A DNA stretch of 64,000 bases from Streptomyces rubradiris. Its GTDB lineage: Bacteria; Actinomycetota; Actinomycetes; Streptomycetales; Streptomycetaceae. The position numbers and the translations under genes are program-made. Position 1 is the first letter of the stretch; each line of letters begins with the position of its first letter. The notes under the pieces were generated by a model. The model did no database searches, was not told where the DNA came from, and was given only the letters and a program-made list of their open reading frames with translations. Below are positions 1 to 9,282 of this stretch, piece after piece. The DNA lies in NCBI RefSeq assembly GCF_016860525.1, contig NZ_BNEA01000015.1:4154001-4218000 (forward strand), in the 5' to 3' direction.

Positions 1-1127
1 TCACCACTTACCGGTCGGAGGCGTACGACCGCACCTCGCGCAAGCCGGAGGTGTCGTACGGCGAGTCCATCGAGGAGGATCTGGTCCGCCGCGACTTCAC
101 GGTCAACGCGATGGCTGTGGCGCTGCCGGAGAAGACCTTCATCGATCCGCACGGCGGCCTGGAGGACCTCGCGGCCCGTGTGCTGAGGACGCCGGGCACG
201 CCCGAGGAGTCCTTCTCGGACGACCCCCTGCGCATGATGCGGGCCGCCCGGTTCGCCGCCCAGCTGGACTTCACGGTGGCCCCCGAGGTCGTCACCGCGA
301 TGACGGAGATGGCCGGGCGGATCGAGATCGTCTCGGCGGAGCGGGTCCGGGACGAGCTCAACAAGCTCCTGCTGTCCGCGCACCCGCGCAAGGGGCTGAC
401 GCTGCTGGTCGACACCGGGCTCGCCGAGTACGTCCTGCCCGAGCTGCCGGCACTGCGCCTGGAGAGCGATGAGCACCACCGGCACAAGGACGTCTACGAG
501 CACACGCTGATCGTCCTGGAGCAGGCGATCGCGCTGGAGGAGGACGGTCCCGACCTCACTCTCCGGCTGGCCGCGCTGCTGCACGACATCGGCAAGCCGC
601 GCACCCGCCGCTTCGAGAAGGACGGCCGGGTCTCCTTCCACCACCATGAGGTGGTCGGCGCCAAGATGACCAAGAAGCGCATGACCGCCCTGAAGTACTC
701 CAACGAGCTGGTGAAGGACGTCTCCCGGCTGGTGGAACTTCATCTGCGGTTCCACGGCTACGGCACCGGGGAATGGACGGACTCGGCGGTCCGCCGCTAC
801 GTCCGTGACGCGGGTCCGCTGCTGGACCGGCTGCACAAGCTGACCCGCTCCGACTGCACCACGCGCAACAAGCGGAAGGCGGCGGCGCTGTCCCGGGCCT
901 ACGACGGCCTGGAAAAGCGGATCGCCCAGCTGAAGGAGCAGGAGGAGCTGGACGCCATCCGTCCCGACCTCGACGGCAACCAGATCATGGAGATCCTCGG
1001 GGTCGGCCCGGGGCCGGCCATCGGCAAGGCGTACAAGCACATGCTGGAGCTGCGCCTGGAACACGGCCCCATGGATCACGATGCCGCGGTGGCGGCCCTC
1101 AAGGAGTGGTGGTCCACACAGAGCTGA
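1..1127 (+). CDS. cca: CCA tRNA nucleotidyltransferase / poly(A) polymerase family, 5' end outside window
   Basis: The frame is open from the first bases, so the start lies upstream of the window; about 375 residues are visible. Enzymes of this family add CCA to tRNA 3' ends or A-rich tails to RNA in the cytoplasm. The visible part begins inside the catalytic head domain (RRDFTVNAMA near base 90), passes through the RNA-binding helices (DPLRMMRAARFA near base 220) and ends with an HD-type phosphohydrolase domain (LLHDIGK at about 576-596). The gene stops just before two parS sites and a long palindrome that probably terminates it. Whether it is CCA-adding or poly(A)-adding cannot be decided from this fragment; the family call is secure. 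Confidence 0.93.
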   Translation, partial: TTYRSEAYDRTSRKPEVSYGESIEEDLVRRDFTVNAMAVALPEKTFIDPHGGLEDLAARVLRTPGTPEESFSDDPLRMMRAARFAAQLDFTVAPEVVTAMTEMAGRIEIVSAERVRDELNKLLLSAHPRKGLTLLVDTGLAEYVLPELPALRLESDEHHRHKDVYEHTLIVLEQAIALEEDGPDLTLRLAALLHDIGKPRTRRFEKDGRVSFHHHEVVGAKMTKKRMTALKYSNELVKDVSRLVELHLRFHGYGTGEWTDSAVRRYVRDAGPLLDRLHKLTRSDCTTRNKRKAAALSRAYDGLEKRIAQLKEQEELDAIRPDLDGNQIMEILGVGPGPAIGKAYKHMLELRLEHGPMDHDAAVAALKEWWSTQS

Positions 1128-1143
1128 GCCGGGCCCCGGCGGT

Positions 1144-1157
1144 GTTTCACGTGAAAC
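1144..1157. other. parS site (perfect)
   Basis: Exact GTTTCACGTGAAAC, the 14-bp palindrome bound by the Streptomyces chromosome-segregation protein ParB. It lies 16 bases after the nucleotidyltransferase stop codon and 32 bases before a second perfect copy. Confidence 0.93.
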
Positions 1158-1178
1158 ATCCGTCCGGGACGGTGGCAC

Positions 1179-1214
1179 CGAGGGCCGATGTTTCACGTGA
1201 AACATCGGCCCTCG
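1179..1214. terminator. Perfect palindrome between convergent genes, probable bidirectional terminator containing parS
   Basis: The arm CGAGGGCCGATGTTTCAC at 1179-1196 is followed directly by its exact reverse complement at 1197-1214. As RNA it would fold into a long G/C-rich hairpin on either strand. It lies between the ends of the nucleotidyltransferase (+) and the MFS gene (-), which is where a shared terminator is expected. No long T run follows, as is usual in Streptomyces. Confidence 0.6.
1190..1203. other. parS site (perfect), core of a 36-bp palindrome
   Basis: Exact GTTTCACGTGAAAC. It forms the centre of a perfect 36-bp inverted repeat (1179-1214) between two convergent genes. Confidence 0.93.
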
Positions 1215-1249
1215 CTCTGTCCTGCCGGGGCTCCGGGCGGCTCGTCGGC

Positions 1250-2512
1250 TCACCGTCGCCCGAAGCGGGCCAGGGCCGCGGCGATCACGCCGTAGAGGAG
1301 GGCGACGAGCACCACCAGCGGCGCCGAGCGGCCGTCCGGAGGCAGCATCAGCGCGGCCACCCCCGCCGCACCGGCGAAGGCGACGTTGAAGAGGACGTCG
1401 TACACGGAGAAGACACGACCGCGGAAGCCGTCCTCCACGCACGCCTGGACGATCGTGTCCGTGGCGATCTTGGCTCCCTGGGTGATCAGCCCCAGGACGA
1501 AGGCGGCGGCCATGAGCGGTCCGGTGGCGAACGGAAGCCCCAGTGCGGGCTCCAGCACCATGGCCGCACCGGAGCACGTCACGATCCAGCGGCGGGGTCC
1601 GAGCCGTCCCGCCGCCCAGGGCGTCATCACGGCCGCCGCGAAGAACCCGGCCCCGGACAGTGCCAGCGCCACCCCCAGCAGCCGTAGCCCTTCCTCGGGG
1701 GTGTCGGCCAGGGCGTGGCGGCAGAGCATGAGCAGCAGGACGAGCAGCGCCCCGTAGCAGAAGCGCATCAGCGTCATGGCGGCCAGCGCCCACGCCGCCT
1801 CGCGGCGCCGGGGTGCCGTCAGATGCCGGAGGGCCGCCGGCAGCTCGCGCGCGGTCACGGCGAGCGCCGTGCCGAGACGGGGACGGGCCGGGCGCCGGTC
1901 GGGGCCGAGGAGGCCGGGGGGCAGACGCAGGGACGCGAGACTCGCGCTCAGGTACAGGAGGGCTCCGCACAGGACCACCGCCGCGTCGGAGTCCGCCGCC
2001 ACCATCCGGACCGCGAAGGCCAGACCCCCTCCGGCGGTCGCGGCCAGGGTGCCGGCCGTCGGGGAGAGCGAGTTGGCCAGCACCAGGCGCTCGTCGTCGA
2101 CGACCCGGGGCAGGGCGGCGGAGAGCCCGGCGAGTACGAAGCGGTTGACGGCCGTGACGCACAGCGCGGAGACGTAGAACAGCCAGTCGGGAGCTCCGCT
2201 CGTGATCAACAGGGCGGTGGCCGCCGCCAGCAGGGCCCGCAGCAGGTTGCCGTACACGAAGACCTGCCGGCGCCGCCAGCGGTCCAGCAGGACACCGGCG
2301 AAGGGGCCGACCAGGGAGTAGGGGAGCAGCAGGACGGCCGTGGCCGAGGCGATGGCGGCGGCCGAGGCCTGTCTCTCCGGGGAGAAGACGACGTATGCGG
2401 CGAGCGCGACCTGGTAGACACCGTCGGCGCCCTGGGACAGGAGGCGGACGTACAGCAGGTGCCGGAAACGCCGCAGGCTCCACAGCAGGCGCAGGTCACG
2501 AACGACGGGCAT
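1250..2512 (-). CDS. MFS transporter
   Basis: A 420-residue polytopic membrane protein of the major facilitator superfamily, with about twelve hydrophobic segments and the loop GVLLDRWRRRQVFVYG, a variant of the MFS motif A between helices 2 and 3. Substrate is not predictable. I chose the ATG at 2512 (MPVVRDLRLL); an in-frame GTG five codons upstream is also possible, and no strong ribosome binding site is seen for either. It lies downstream of ino1 on the same strand, separated by a long palindrome, and converges with the nucleotidyltransferase gene. Confidence 0.85.
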   Translation of the reverse strand: MPVVRDLRLLWSLRRFRHLLYVRLLSQGADGVYQVALAAYVVFSPERQASAAAIASATAVLLLPYSLVGPFAGVLLDRWRRRQVFVYGNLLRALLAAATALLITSGAPDWLFYVSALCVTAVNRFVLAGLSAALPRVVDDERLVLANSLSPTAGTLAATAGGGLAFAVRMVAADSDAAVVLCGALLYLSASLASLRLPPGLLGPDRRPARPRLGTALAVTARELPAALRHLTAPRRREAAWALAAMTLMRFCYGALLVLLLMLCRHALADTPEEGLRLLGVALALSGAGFFAAAVMTPWAAGRLGPRRWIVTCSGAAMVLEPALGLPFATGPLMAAAFVLGLITQGAKIATDTIVQACVEDGFRGRVFSVYDVLFNVAFAGAAGVAALMLPPDGRSAPLVVLVALLYGVIAAALARFGRR

Positions 2513-2534
2513 GGGCGACAGCCTCACATATGCG

Positions 2535-2568
2535 GAAGGTCCCCGGGTCACGTGACCCGGGGACCTTC
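2535..2568. terminator. 34-bp perfect palindrome downstream of ino1
   Basis: GAAGGTCCCCGGGTCAC at 2535-2551 is followed immediately by its exact reverse complement. It lies 44 bases after the ino1 stop on the minus strand and just before the MFS start, so it probably ends the ino1 transcript. The centre (TCACGTGA) matches the parS core but the flanks do not. Confidence 0.65.
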
Positions 2569-2611
2569 ACTGCCCTGGCAGGAGCGTTTCGTGCGAGCGG
2601 TCCTCAGCGCC

Positions 2612-3694
2612 TCAGCGCTCGACCTCGCCGCGGATGAACTTCTCGACGTTCTCGCGGGCCTCGTCGTCGAAGTACTGGACCGGCGGGGACTTCATGAAGT
2701 ACGAGGAGGCCGACAGGATCGGGCCGCCGATGCCGCGGTCCTTGGCGATCTTCGCGGCGCGCAGGGCGTCGATGATGACACCGGCGGAGTTCGGGGAGTC
2801 CCAGACCTCCAGCTTGTACTCCAGGTTCAGCGGGACGTCACCGAAGGCGCGGCCCTCCAGGCGGACGTAGGCCCACTTGCGGTCGTCCAGCCAGGCCACG
2901 TAGTCGGACGGGCCGATGTGGACGTTCTTCTCGCCGAGGTCCCGGTCGGGGATCTGGGAGGTGACGGCCTGCGTCTTGGAGATCTTCTTGGACTCCAGGC
3001 GCTCGCGCTCAAGCATGTTCTTGAAGTCCATGTTGCCGCCGACGTTCAGCTGCATCGTGCGGTCGAGGATGACACCGCGGTCCTCGAACAGCTTCGCCAT
3101 GACGCGGTGCGTGATGGTCGCGCCGACCTGGGACTTGATGTCGTCACCGACGATCGGCACGCCGGCCTCGGTGAACTTGTCCGCCCACTCCTTGGTGCCG
3201 GCGATGAAGACCGGGAGGGCGTTGACGAAGGCGACCTTGGCGTCGATGGCGCACTGGGCGTAGAACTTCGCCGCGTCCTCGGAGCCCACGGGCAGGTAGC
3301 AGACCAGGACGTCGACCTGCTTGTCCTTCAGGACCTGGACGACGTCGACCGGCTCCTCGGCGGACTCCTCGATGGTGGCGCGGTAGTACTTGCCGAGGCC
3401 GTCGAGGGTGTGGCCGCGCTGGACCGTGACACCGGTGCTGGGCACGTCGCAGATCTTGATGGTGTTGTTCTCGGAGGCGCCGATGGCGTCCGCGAGGTCC
3501 AGACCGACCTTCTTGGCGTCGACGTCGAACGCCGCGACGAACTCGACGTCGCGCACGTGGTAGTCACCGAACTGCACGTGCATCAGGCCGGGGACCTTGG
3601 ACGCCGGGTCGGCGTCCTTGTAGTACTCGACTCCCTGCACCAGCGACGCGGCGCAGTTGCCCACGCCGACGATGGCTACGCGAACCGAACCCAT
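2612..3694 (-). CDS. ino1: Inositol-1-phosphate synthase
   Basis: A 360-residue NAD-dependent myo-inositol-1-phosphate synthase of the short actinobacterial/archaeal type. It converts glucose 6-phosphate to inositol 1-phosphate, the precursor of mycothiol and phosphatidylinositol. The N-terminus [20 protein letters not shown] is the dinucleotide-binding glycine-rich loop, and the catalytic domain carries the conserved [14 protein letters not shown] stretch. The ATG at 3694 has a good ribosome binding site (GGGAG); a longer frame upstream is not needed. It begins 43 bases after the PadR gene on the same strand, so the two are probably co-transcribed and PadR may control it. Confidence 0.95.
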   Translation of the reverse strand: MGSVRVAIVGVGNCAASLVQGVEYYKDADPASKVPGLMHVQFGDYHVRDVEFVAAFDVDAKKVGLDLADAIGASENNTIKICDVPSTGVTVQRGHTLDGLGKYYRATIEESAEEPVDVVQVLKDKQVDVLVCYLPVGSEDAAKFYAQCAIDAKVAFVNALPVFIAGTKEWADKFTEAGVPIVGDDIKSQVGATITHRVMAKLFEDRGVILDRTMQLNVGGNMDFKNMLERERLESKKISKTQAVTSQIPDRDLGEKNVHIGPSDYVAWLDDRKWAYVRLEGRAFGDVPLNLEYKLEVWDSPNSAGVIIDALRAAKIAKDRGIGGPILSASSYFMKSPPVQYFDDEARENVEKFIRGEVER

Positions 3695-3737
3695 TCCGGT
3701 TGCTCCCTGTGTGTACGAGTGAGGCCCTGACCGGGTC

Positions 3738-4421
3738 TCACGTGGCGGTGTCGTCGGGCGTATCCGTGCGGGGGGCCTCCCCGCGACGGGGCAGGCCGCC
3801 CGTCGATCCATTGGTGGTGTCCTGCTGAGCGGCCCCCCCGGACGCGGAACCCCTCAGGTCCCGCCCGGCCCGCTCGCTCTCGATGAGCTCGTTCAGCCAG
3901 CGCACTTCGCGCTCCACGGACTCCATCCCGTGGCGCTGGAGCTCAAGCGTGTAGTCGTCGAGTCGCTCCCGGGTGCGCGCCAGCGAGGCGCGCATCTTCT
4001 CCAGGCGCTCCTCCAGGCGGCTGCGCCGGCCCTCCAGGACGCGCATGCGCACATCGCGGGAGGTCTGCCCGAAGAAGGCGAACCGCGCGGCGAAGTGTTC
4101 GTCCTCGTAGGCGTCGGGGCCGGTCTGCGAGAGCAGCTCCTCGAAGTGTTCCTTGCCTTCCGCCGTCAGCCGGTAAACGATCTTGGCGCGGCGTCCGGCG
4201 AGGGGAGCGGCGAGGGCGTCGTCATGGGTGTTGCCCGGCTCCTCGATCAGCCAGCCGTTGGCGACCAGCGTCTTGAGGCAGGGGTAGAGCGTCCCGTAGC
4301 TGAACGCACGGAACACACCCAGCGACGTGTTCAGCCGTTTGCGCAGCTCATAGCCATGCATCGGGGACTCCCGCAGCAGGCCGAGCACGGCGAACTCGAG
4401 GATGCCGGAGCGCCGGCTCAT
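3738..4421 (-). CDS. PadR-family transcriptional regulator
   Basis: A 227-residue regulator. The N-terminal winged helix ([24 protein letters not shown], residues about 7-31, quoted only in part elsewhere) is typical PadR, and the C-terminal half has the long charged helices of PadR-subfamily Vtr dimers ([20 protein letters not shown]). The start has a strong site (GGGAGGAGG). Upstream, a perfect inverted repeat at 4493-4515 is the likely autoregulatory operator; it is also placed to affect the divergent penicillin-binding protein gene. The C-terminal 30 residues are low complexity. Confidence 0.92.
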   Translation of the reverse strand: MSRRSGILEFAVLGLLRESPMHGYELRKRLNTSLGVFRAFSYGTLYPCLKTLVANGWLIEEPGNTHDDALAAPLAGRRAKIVYRLTAEGKEHFEELLSQTGPDAYEDEHFAARFAFFGQTSRDVRMRVLEGRRSRLEERLEKMRASLARTRERLDDYTLELQRHGMESVEREVRWLNELIESERAGRDLRGSASGGAAQQDTTNGSTGGLPRRGEAPRTDTPDDTAT

Positions 4422-4816
4422 CGTCGCCTCCTCCCGGCCCCGCGGGGCGGTCCCGCAGGTCTCGCAGTGCCTGTCAGCGCTTTATCTCGCGCTGATGTAT
4501 CGGTTCGATACATCACGACGATAGAACGGCCCGTCACATGCGACAAGGGGGACGGCGGTGAACGGGATCACATCACCGATTCGTAGGAGGCAAGTTGCGT
4601 GGTTTGGGGTGAACTTCGGGGCTCGGTGGGTTTTGGCGCTGCGTAGTCTGTGCGGCATGGACACCACCGGGAACCGCGTGACGCCTGGGGAGCGTCCTCG
4701 TCCCCGGTGCAGTACGGGTGAATGCGGAACCGACCACATCCGTACTCCGGGGGGACCGGAAACCAGCCGCCGTTCCAGGCGCGCACGGGTGCGCCTGCCC
4801 GAGGAGTAATCGTTCG
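4422..4816. other. Divergent intergenic region, padR / PBP
   Basis: 395 bases between divergent genes. It holds the PadR-type inverted repeat at 4493-4515 and presumably both promoters, but I cannot assign -10/-35 elements with confidence. The strong site GAGGAG at 4801 belongs to the penicillin-binding protein start. Confidence 0.6.
4493..4515. promoter_or_regulatory. Probable PadR operator (inverted repeat)
   Basis: TGATGTATC, five bases, then GATACATCA: a perfect 9-bp inverted repeat 72 bases upstream of the padR-type gene. PadR proteins typically bind ATGT...ACAT palindromes, which this contains. Assignment to this regulator is by position. Confidence 0.6.
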
Positions 4817-7501
4817 ATGAGCGAGCACCGTCGCAAACCGCCGCAGCCGCAGGGAGGCGGACGTGCCGCGGCCCGACGCGGCCAGTCCGGCTCGTCCTCC
4901 GGCCGCCGTGCGGCACCGCGAGGCGCCACCGGGTCTCCTGCCGACTCCTATGGATTCCGTTCCCATGAGCCGGACTCCGCCGGCCCCGGGGGCCAGGAGC
5001 GGCCCTACGGCGGCCGGGCCGAGGCGCGCCGTGCGGCGCAGAGAGGCGGCCGGCGCAGAGGGGCCGACAACACCGGCCCCGGACGCGGCAGGGGCCGCGC
5101 GGCGACGGCACCCGGCAAGAAGCGGTTCATCGACTATCCCCGGGCCGGCAAGGGCGGCTGGCGGCGCTGGGTGCCGTCCTGGAAGCTGGTCAGCGGGCTG
5201 TTCGTCGGTTTCGTCGGCGGCCTGGTGGTGATGGTCGGTGTCGGCTACGCCATGGTGTCGATCCCCAATGAGAACGACGCGGCGAAGTCACAGAACAACG
5301 TCTACTACTGGTCCGACGGCACCCAGATGGTGGCCACGGGCACCGGCGTCAACCGGCAGAACGTCAGCATCGACCAGATCCCCGAGGCGATGCGGTGGGC
5401 GGTGATCTCCGCCGAGAACAAGTCCTTCTACCAGGACTCCGGCGTCGACCCCATGGGCATCGCGCGCGCCATGGCCAACATGGCCCGGGGCGGTCAGACG
5501 CAGGGTGGCTCGACGATCACCCAGCAGTACGTGAAGAACACGTACCTGAGCCAGGAGCAGACCGTCACCCGCAAGTTCAAGGAGATGTTCATCTCCATAA
5601 AGGTGGGCACGAAGCTCGACAAGAACCAGATTCTCCAGGGCTATCTGAACACCTCGTACTTCGGGCGTGGCGCGTACGGCATCCAGGCCGCGGCGCAGAC
5701 CTACTACGGCAAGAACGCCGTCGACCTCAAGCCGAGCGAGTGCGCCGTCCTGGCCGCGTTGCTCAAGGGCCCGACGTACTACGACCCCGCGGGTAACCAG
5801 GACCTCGACAAGACGGCGACCCCGCAGGCCAACGAGAAGCGCTCCAAGGAGCGCTGGGCGTGGATCCTCGGCGAGATGCACAAGGACAAGCACCTCAGTG
5901 ACGCCGAGTACAAGGAAGCCATCGCCCAGTACCCCAAGCCCGACGGCCGCAAGGCGACCAGGGGCATGGTCGGCCAGATCAGCTACCTGGTCGACACGGC
6001 GAAGAAGTACGTCCTCGCCCACTCCGACATCACGGAGGCGCAGTTCGACAGGGGCGGCTACCAGATCTACACGACCTTCGAGAGGGACAAGGTCAGCGCG
6101 CTGGCCGAGGCCGTGAAGAACGTGCAGGAGGAGAAGCTCGACCCGGAACACCGGGAGCTGGACAAGTACGTCCAGTTCGGTGCGGCCTCGGTGAAGCCCA
6201 AGGACGGCGCGATCGTGGCGCTGTACGGCGGTGACGGCTACGAGAAGGGGCACTTCACCAACAACGCCGACACCTCCGGCGTCCCCGTGGGCTCGACCTG
6301 GAAGCCCTTCGTGCTCGCCGCGGCCATGGAGCACGGCACGTACAAGTCCGGCGGGCAGGGCGTCTCCCCGCTGAGCAAGTACAACGGCGACGACCATCTC
6401 AAGGTCCGCAAGCCGGATGGGACGTATTACCTCAACAAGGACAACTCCTACTTCTTCCAGGAGAACGAGAGCGACCATCCCTGGGGTTACATCACCCTGC
6501 GCAAGGCGATGGAGCAGTCCGTCAACACACCCTTCGTGCAGCTCGGCGTCGATGTGGGGATGTCCAAGGTCCGCGACGTCGCCAAGGCGGCCGGCATCCT
6601 CCCCCAGAGCATGTCGCAGGACCTCAACCCGTCCTTCGCCATCGGTACGTCCACACCCAGCGCGATCCGCATGGCCGACGCCTACGCGACCTTCGCCGCG
6701 TCGGGTCAGCAGACGGAGCCGTACTCCGTGACGGCTGTCAAGCACAACGGCACCGACGCGCCCAGCTTCGTCAAGCCGAAGCCCGCCCCCAAGGAGGCGA
6801 TGGATTCCAACATCGCCAACAACGTCACGGACGTCCTGGAGAACGTCATCCAGAACGGCACCGCCAAGAAGGCCCTTGCTCTCGGTCGTACGGCGGCGGG
6901 CAAGACCGGTACCACCGACGAGAACAAGTCGGCCTGGTTCGTCGGCTACACCCAGCAGCTGTCGACCTCGGTGGCGATGTTCCGCGAGAACCCCAAGGAC
7001 CACAGGCTGCTGCCCATGAAGGGCACCGCGAACACGGATTCCATCCACGGCGGTGACATCCCGACGCAGGTGTGGACCGACTACATGAAGGCGGCGCTCA
7101 AGGGCCAGAACGACCCGGGCTTCCCGAAGGCCACCCCCATCGGCACGGTCCAGGACCAGGCGGGGGCTCCCTCGCCGACCCCGAGCTTCACCCCCACTCC
7201 GAGCCGGACCCCGAGCGCCACGCCGACCCCCACTCCCAGCAAGACGACGCCCACGCCGACCCCCTCCGCGAGCGCGACCTGCGGTTTCGGGTGGGGCGAC
7301 GACTGCGGTGACAACGGCGACGGTGGCGGCATCGGCGGCGCCGACGGTGGCGGCGACGGCATCGGAGGCACGGACACGGGCGGTACCGACGGAGGCACCT
7401 TCCCGACGCCCACCGGCACGGAGACCACCCGGCCCGGCAACAGCCGGGGCAATGGCAACGGCAGCGACGGCGGAGGCTGGTTCGCGGGGCAGGAGGGCTA
7501 G
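4817..7501 (+). CDS. Class A penicillin-binding protein (transglycosylase/transpeptidase)
   Basis: An 894-residue bifunctional peptidoglycan synthase. Order: basic, Gly/Arg/Pro-rich cytoplasmic tail (1-120), one membrane anchor (about 122-146), GT51 transglycosylase (SAENKSFYQDSG near 198, GGSTITQQYVKN near 233) and a penicillin-binding transpeptidase domain with S493 in STWK (SxxK), SVN near 567 and KTG near 695. The tail from about 775 is a Thr-Pro repeat followed by Gly/Asp-rich sequence ending at 894. The ATG at 4817 has GAGGAG ten bases upstream. It is transcribed divergently from the PadR gene and is followed by a hairpin beyond a parS site. Neighbouring cell-wall genes (alanine racemase-like, FemX) suggest a wall-assembly locus. 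Confidence 0.96.
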   Translation: MSEHRRKPPQPQGGGRAAARRGQSGSSSGRRAAPRGATGSPADSYGFRSHEPDSAGPGGQERPYGGRAEARRAAQRGGRRRGADNTGPGRGRGRAATAPGKKRFIDYPRAGKGGWRRWVPSWKLVSGLFVGFVGGLVVMVGVGYAMVSIPNENDAAKSQNNVYYWSDGTQMVATGTGVNRQNVSIDQIPEAMRWAVISAENKSFYQDSGVDPMGIARAMANMARGGQTQGGSTITQQYVKNTYLSQEQTVTRKFKEMFISIKVGTKLDKNQILQGYLNTSYFGRGAYGIQAAAQTYYGKNAVDLKPSECAVLAALLKGPTYYDPAGNQDLDKTATPQANEKRSKERWAWILGEMHKDKHLSDAEYKEAIAQYPKPDGRKATRGMVGQISYLVDTAKKYVLAHSDITEAQFDRGGYQIYTTFERDKVSALAEAVKNVQEEKLDPEHRELDKYVQFGAASVKPKDGAIVALYGGDGYEKGHFTNNADTSGVPVGSTWKPFVLAAAMEHGTYKSGGQGVSPLSKYNGDDHLKVRKPDGTYYLNKDNSYFFQENESDHPWGYITLRKAMEQSVNTPFVQLGVDVGMSKVRDVAKAAGILPQSMSQDLNPSFAIGTSTPSAIRMADAYATFAASGQQTEPYSVTAVKHNGTDAPSFVKPKPAPKEAMDSNIANNVTDVLENVIQNGTAKKALALGRTAAGKTGTTDENKSAWFVGYTQQLSTSVAMFRENPKDHRLLPMKGTANTDSIHGGDIPTQVWTDYMKAALKGQNDPGFPKATPIGTVQDQAGAPSPTPSFTPTPSRTPSATPTPTPSKTTPTPTPSASATCGFGWGDDCGDNGDGGGIGGADGGGDGIGGTDTGGTDGGTFPTPTGTETTRPGNSRGNGNGSDGGGWFAGQEG

Positions 7502-7542
7502 ACCGGTTCCGGCCGGCTGGCGCGGTACAGCCTGCCCGGAGC

Positions 7543-7556
7543 GTTTCACGTGAAAC
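7543..7556. other. parS site (perfect)
   Basis: Exact GTTTCACGTGAAAC in the gap after the penicillin-binding protein gene, directly before a terminator-like hairpin. Confidence 0.92.
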
Positions 7557-7558
7557 AG

Positions 7559-7589
7559 GGGCCGTCGCACCCACGAGGTGCGGCGGCCC
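7559..7589 (+). terminator. Terminator-like hairpin after PBP gene
   Basis: GGGCCGTCGCACC pairs with GGTGCGGCGGCCC across a five-base loop (13 pairs including one G-T). It follows the penicillin-binding protein stop by 57 bases and precedes the next gene. Confidence 0.6.
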
Positions 7590-7645
7590 TCGGCGTGTTC
7601 CTGGACGGGTACGGCTTCCCAGGCAGGTACGGCAGGATGTGCCCC

Positions 7646-9199
7646 ATGCCCAGTGCAGAGACGACGCCCTCGAGTCAGCACGAGCCCGAGCCTGTGCGGG
7701 CCGCCGTGGCAGAACCGGTGCCGCCGACCAGGGAGGACGAGGTCGCCGCCGTCGGCAGTGAGCTGATCGGCGGTCCCCTGGGACGGCGCGCCCTGCCCGG
7801 GTCCTCCTGGTGGACCCCGGTGCGGATCGTGGCGCTCGTGGCCATCGGCATGTTCGCCCTCGGCCTGGTCCAGAAGGCACCCTGCTACCACAACGCCTGG
7901 TTCTTCGGCGCGAGCAGCCAGTACACCCACTCCTGCTACTCGGACATCCCGCACCTCTACCAGGGCCGCGGATTCGCCGACGATCTCGTGCCGTACTTCG
8001 ACAAGATCCCCGGCGACATGGACTACCTCGAATACCCGGTGCTCACCGGCGTGTTCATGGAGGTGGCCTCCTGGCTGACCCCGCACAGCGGCTCCCTCCA
8101 GCACCAGGAGCGGTGGTACTGGTTCGTCAACGCCGGAATGCTGATGGCGTGCGCCGCCGTCATCGCCGTCAGCGTGGCCCGTACCCACCGCCGGCGCCCC
8201 TGGGACGCCCTGCTGGTCGCCCTGGCGCCCGCCTTCGCCCTGACCGCGACCATCAACTGGGACCTGCTCGCCGTGGCGCTGACGGCCGCCGCGATGCTGA
8301 TGTGGTCGCGGGGCCGGGCCCTCGCCTTCGGCATCCTGCTGGGCCTCGCCACGGCCGCCAAGCTGTATCCCTTCCTGCTGCTCGGCCCGTTGCTGGTGCT
8401 GTGCTGGCGGGCCGGGAAGTGGCGCGCGTTCTTCCAGGCCCTGGCGGGCGCGGTGGGCGCCTGGCTCGTGGTGAACCTGCCGGTGATGCTCGCCCACGAC
8501 GCGTCGGGCTTCCACATCCGCGAGGGCTGGGCGAAGTTCTACACCTTCAGCAAGGAGCGCGGTGTCGACTTCGGCTCCTTCTGGCTGATCTGGGCGCAGA
8601 ACTCCAGCGACCCGCCCACCACCGGCTTCATCAACAACGCGGCCACCGTGCTGGTGGCGCTGTGCTTCCTCGCCATCGCCGCGCTGACGTTCACCGCCCC
8701 GCGCCGGCCGCGCTTCGCCCAGCTCGCCTTCCTGATGGTGGCCGCCTTCGTCCTCACCAACAAGGTCTACTCGCCGCAGTACGTCCTGTGGCTGGTGCCG
8801 CTGGCGGTCCTCGCCCGGCCCAGGTGGCGGGACTTCCTGATCTGGCAGGCGTGCGAGGTGGCGTACTTCCTGGGCATCTGGATGTACCTCGCCTACACGA
8901 CCAGCGGAGACGCCCACAAGGGACTGCCGACGCAGGGCTACCACTGGGCGATCGTGGTGCACCTGCTGGGCACGCTGTACCTGTGCGCCGTCGTCGTACG
9001 GGACATCCTCATGCCGGAGCGGGACGTGGTGCGCCGGTCCGGGGACGACGATCCCTCCGGCGGGGTGCTCGACGGGGCGCCGGACGCCTTCGCGCTCGGG
9101 GCTGCGGCAGAGGGGCCGCCGGAACGGGATACCCGGTTCGGGGCACCGCCGGTGGACTGGGGCCGCCCCGGCCCGCCGTCCCACGACCGCCCGCTCTGA
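7646..9199 (+). CDS. Polytopic membrane protein, probable GT87-like mannosyltransferase family
   Basis: A 517-residue integral membrane protein with a short hydrophilic N-terminus, at least nine hydrophobic segments and a hydrophilic C-tail of about 70 residues. The first extracytoplasmic loop contains YPVLTGVFMEVASWL and later TINWDLLAVAL and ATAAKLYPFLLL, patterns seen in actinobacterial polyprenyl-phosphate-mannose dependent transferases (GT87/DUF2029). The acceptor is unknown. An ATG at 7550 would place the start inside the parS site and the terminator hairpin, so I chose 7646 (preceded by GCAGGA); 7637 is an alternative. It converges with the alanine racemase-like gene. Confidence 0.75.
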   Translation: MPSAETTPSSQHEPEPVRAAVAEPVPPTREDEVAAVGSELIGGPLGRRALPGSSWWTPVRIVALVAIGMFALGLVQKAPCYHNAWFFGASSQYTHSCYSDIPHLYQGRGFADDLVPYFDKIPGDMDYLEYPVLTGVFMEVASWLTPHSGSLQHQERWYWFVNAGMLMACAAVIAVSVARTHRRRPWDALLVALAPAFALTATINWDLLAVALTAAAMLMWSRGRALAFGILLGLATAAKLYPFLLLGPLLVLCWRAGKWRAFFQALAGAVGAWLVVNLPVMLAHDASGFHIREGWAKFYTFSKERGVDFGSFWLIWAQNSSDPPTTGFINNAATVLVALCFLAIAALTFTAPRRPRFAQLAFLMVAAFVLTNKVYSPQYVLWLVPLAVLARPRWRDFLIWQACEVAYFLGIWMYLAYTTSGDAHKGLPTQGYHWAIVVHLLGTLYLCAVVVRDILMPERDVVRRSGDDDPSGGVLDGAPDAFALGAAAEGPPERDTRFGAPPVDWGRPGPPSHDRPL

Positions 9200-9230
9200 G
9201 AGCACCGCGCGCCCGTCGGCGTGGCACGCA

Positions 9231-9264
9231 GAAGGCCGTACCCGGGACTCCGGGTACGGCCTTC
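9231..9264. terminator. Bidirectional terminator between convergent genes
   Basis: GAAGGCCGTACCCGG, loop GACT, then the exact reverse complement: a 15-bp perfect stem between the membrane protein gene (+) and the alanine racemase-like gene (-). Confidence 0.85.
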
Positions 9265-9282
9265 CCGCCGTCGTGACCTGCC

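Noticed and set aside
2545..2558. Core of the 2535-2568 palindrome considered as parS
   Set aside because: GGGTCACGTGACCC differs from parS at six positions, three on each side; only the central eight bases match.
7550..7645. Upstream start for the membrane protein gene at 7550
   Set aside because: It would lie inside parS and run through a terminator hairpin; residues to 7645 are not conserved-looking.
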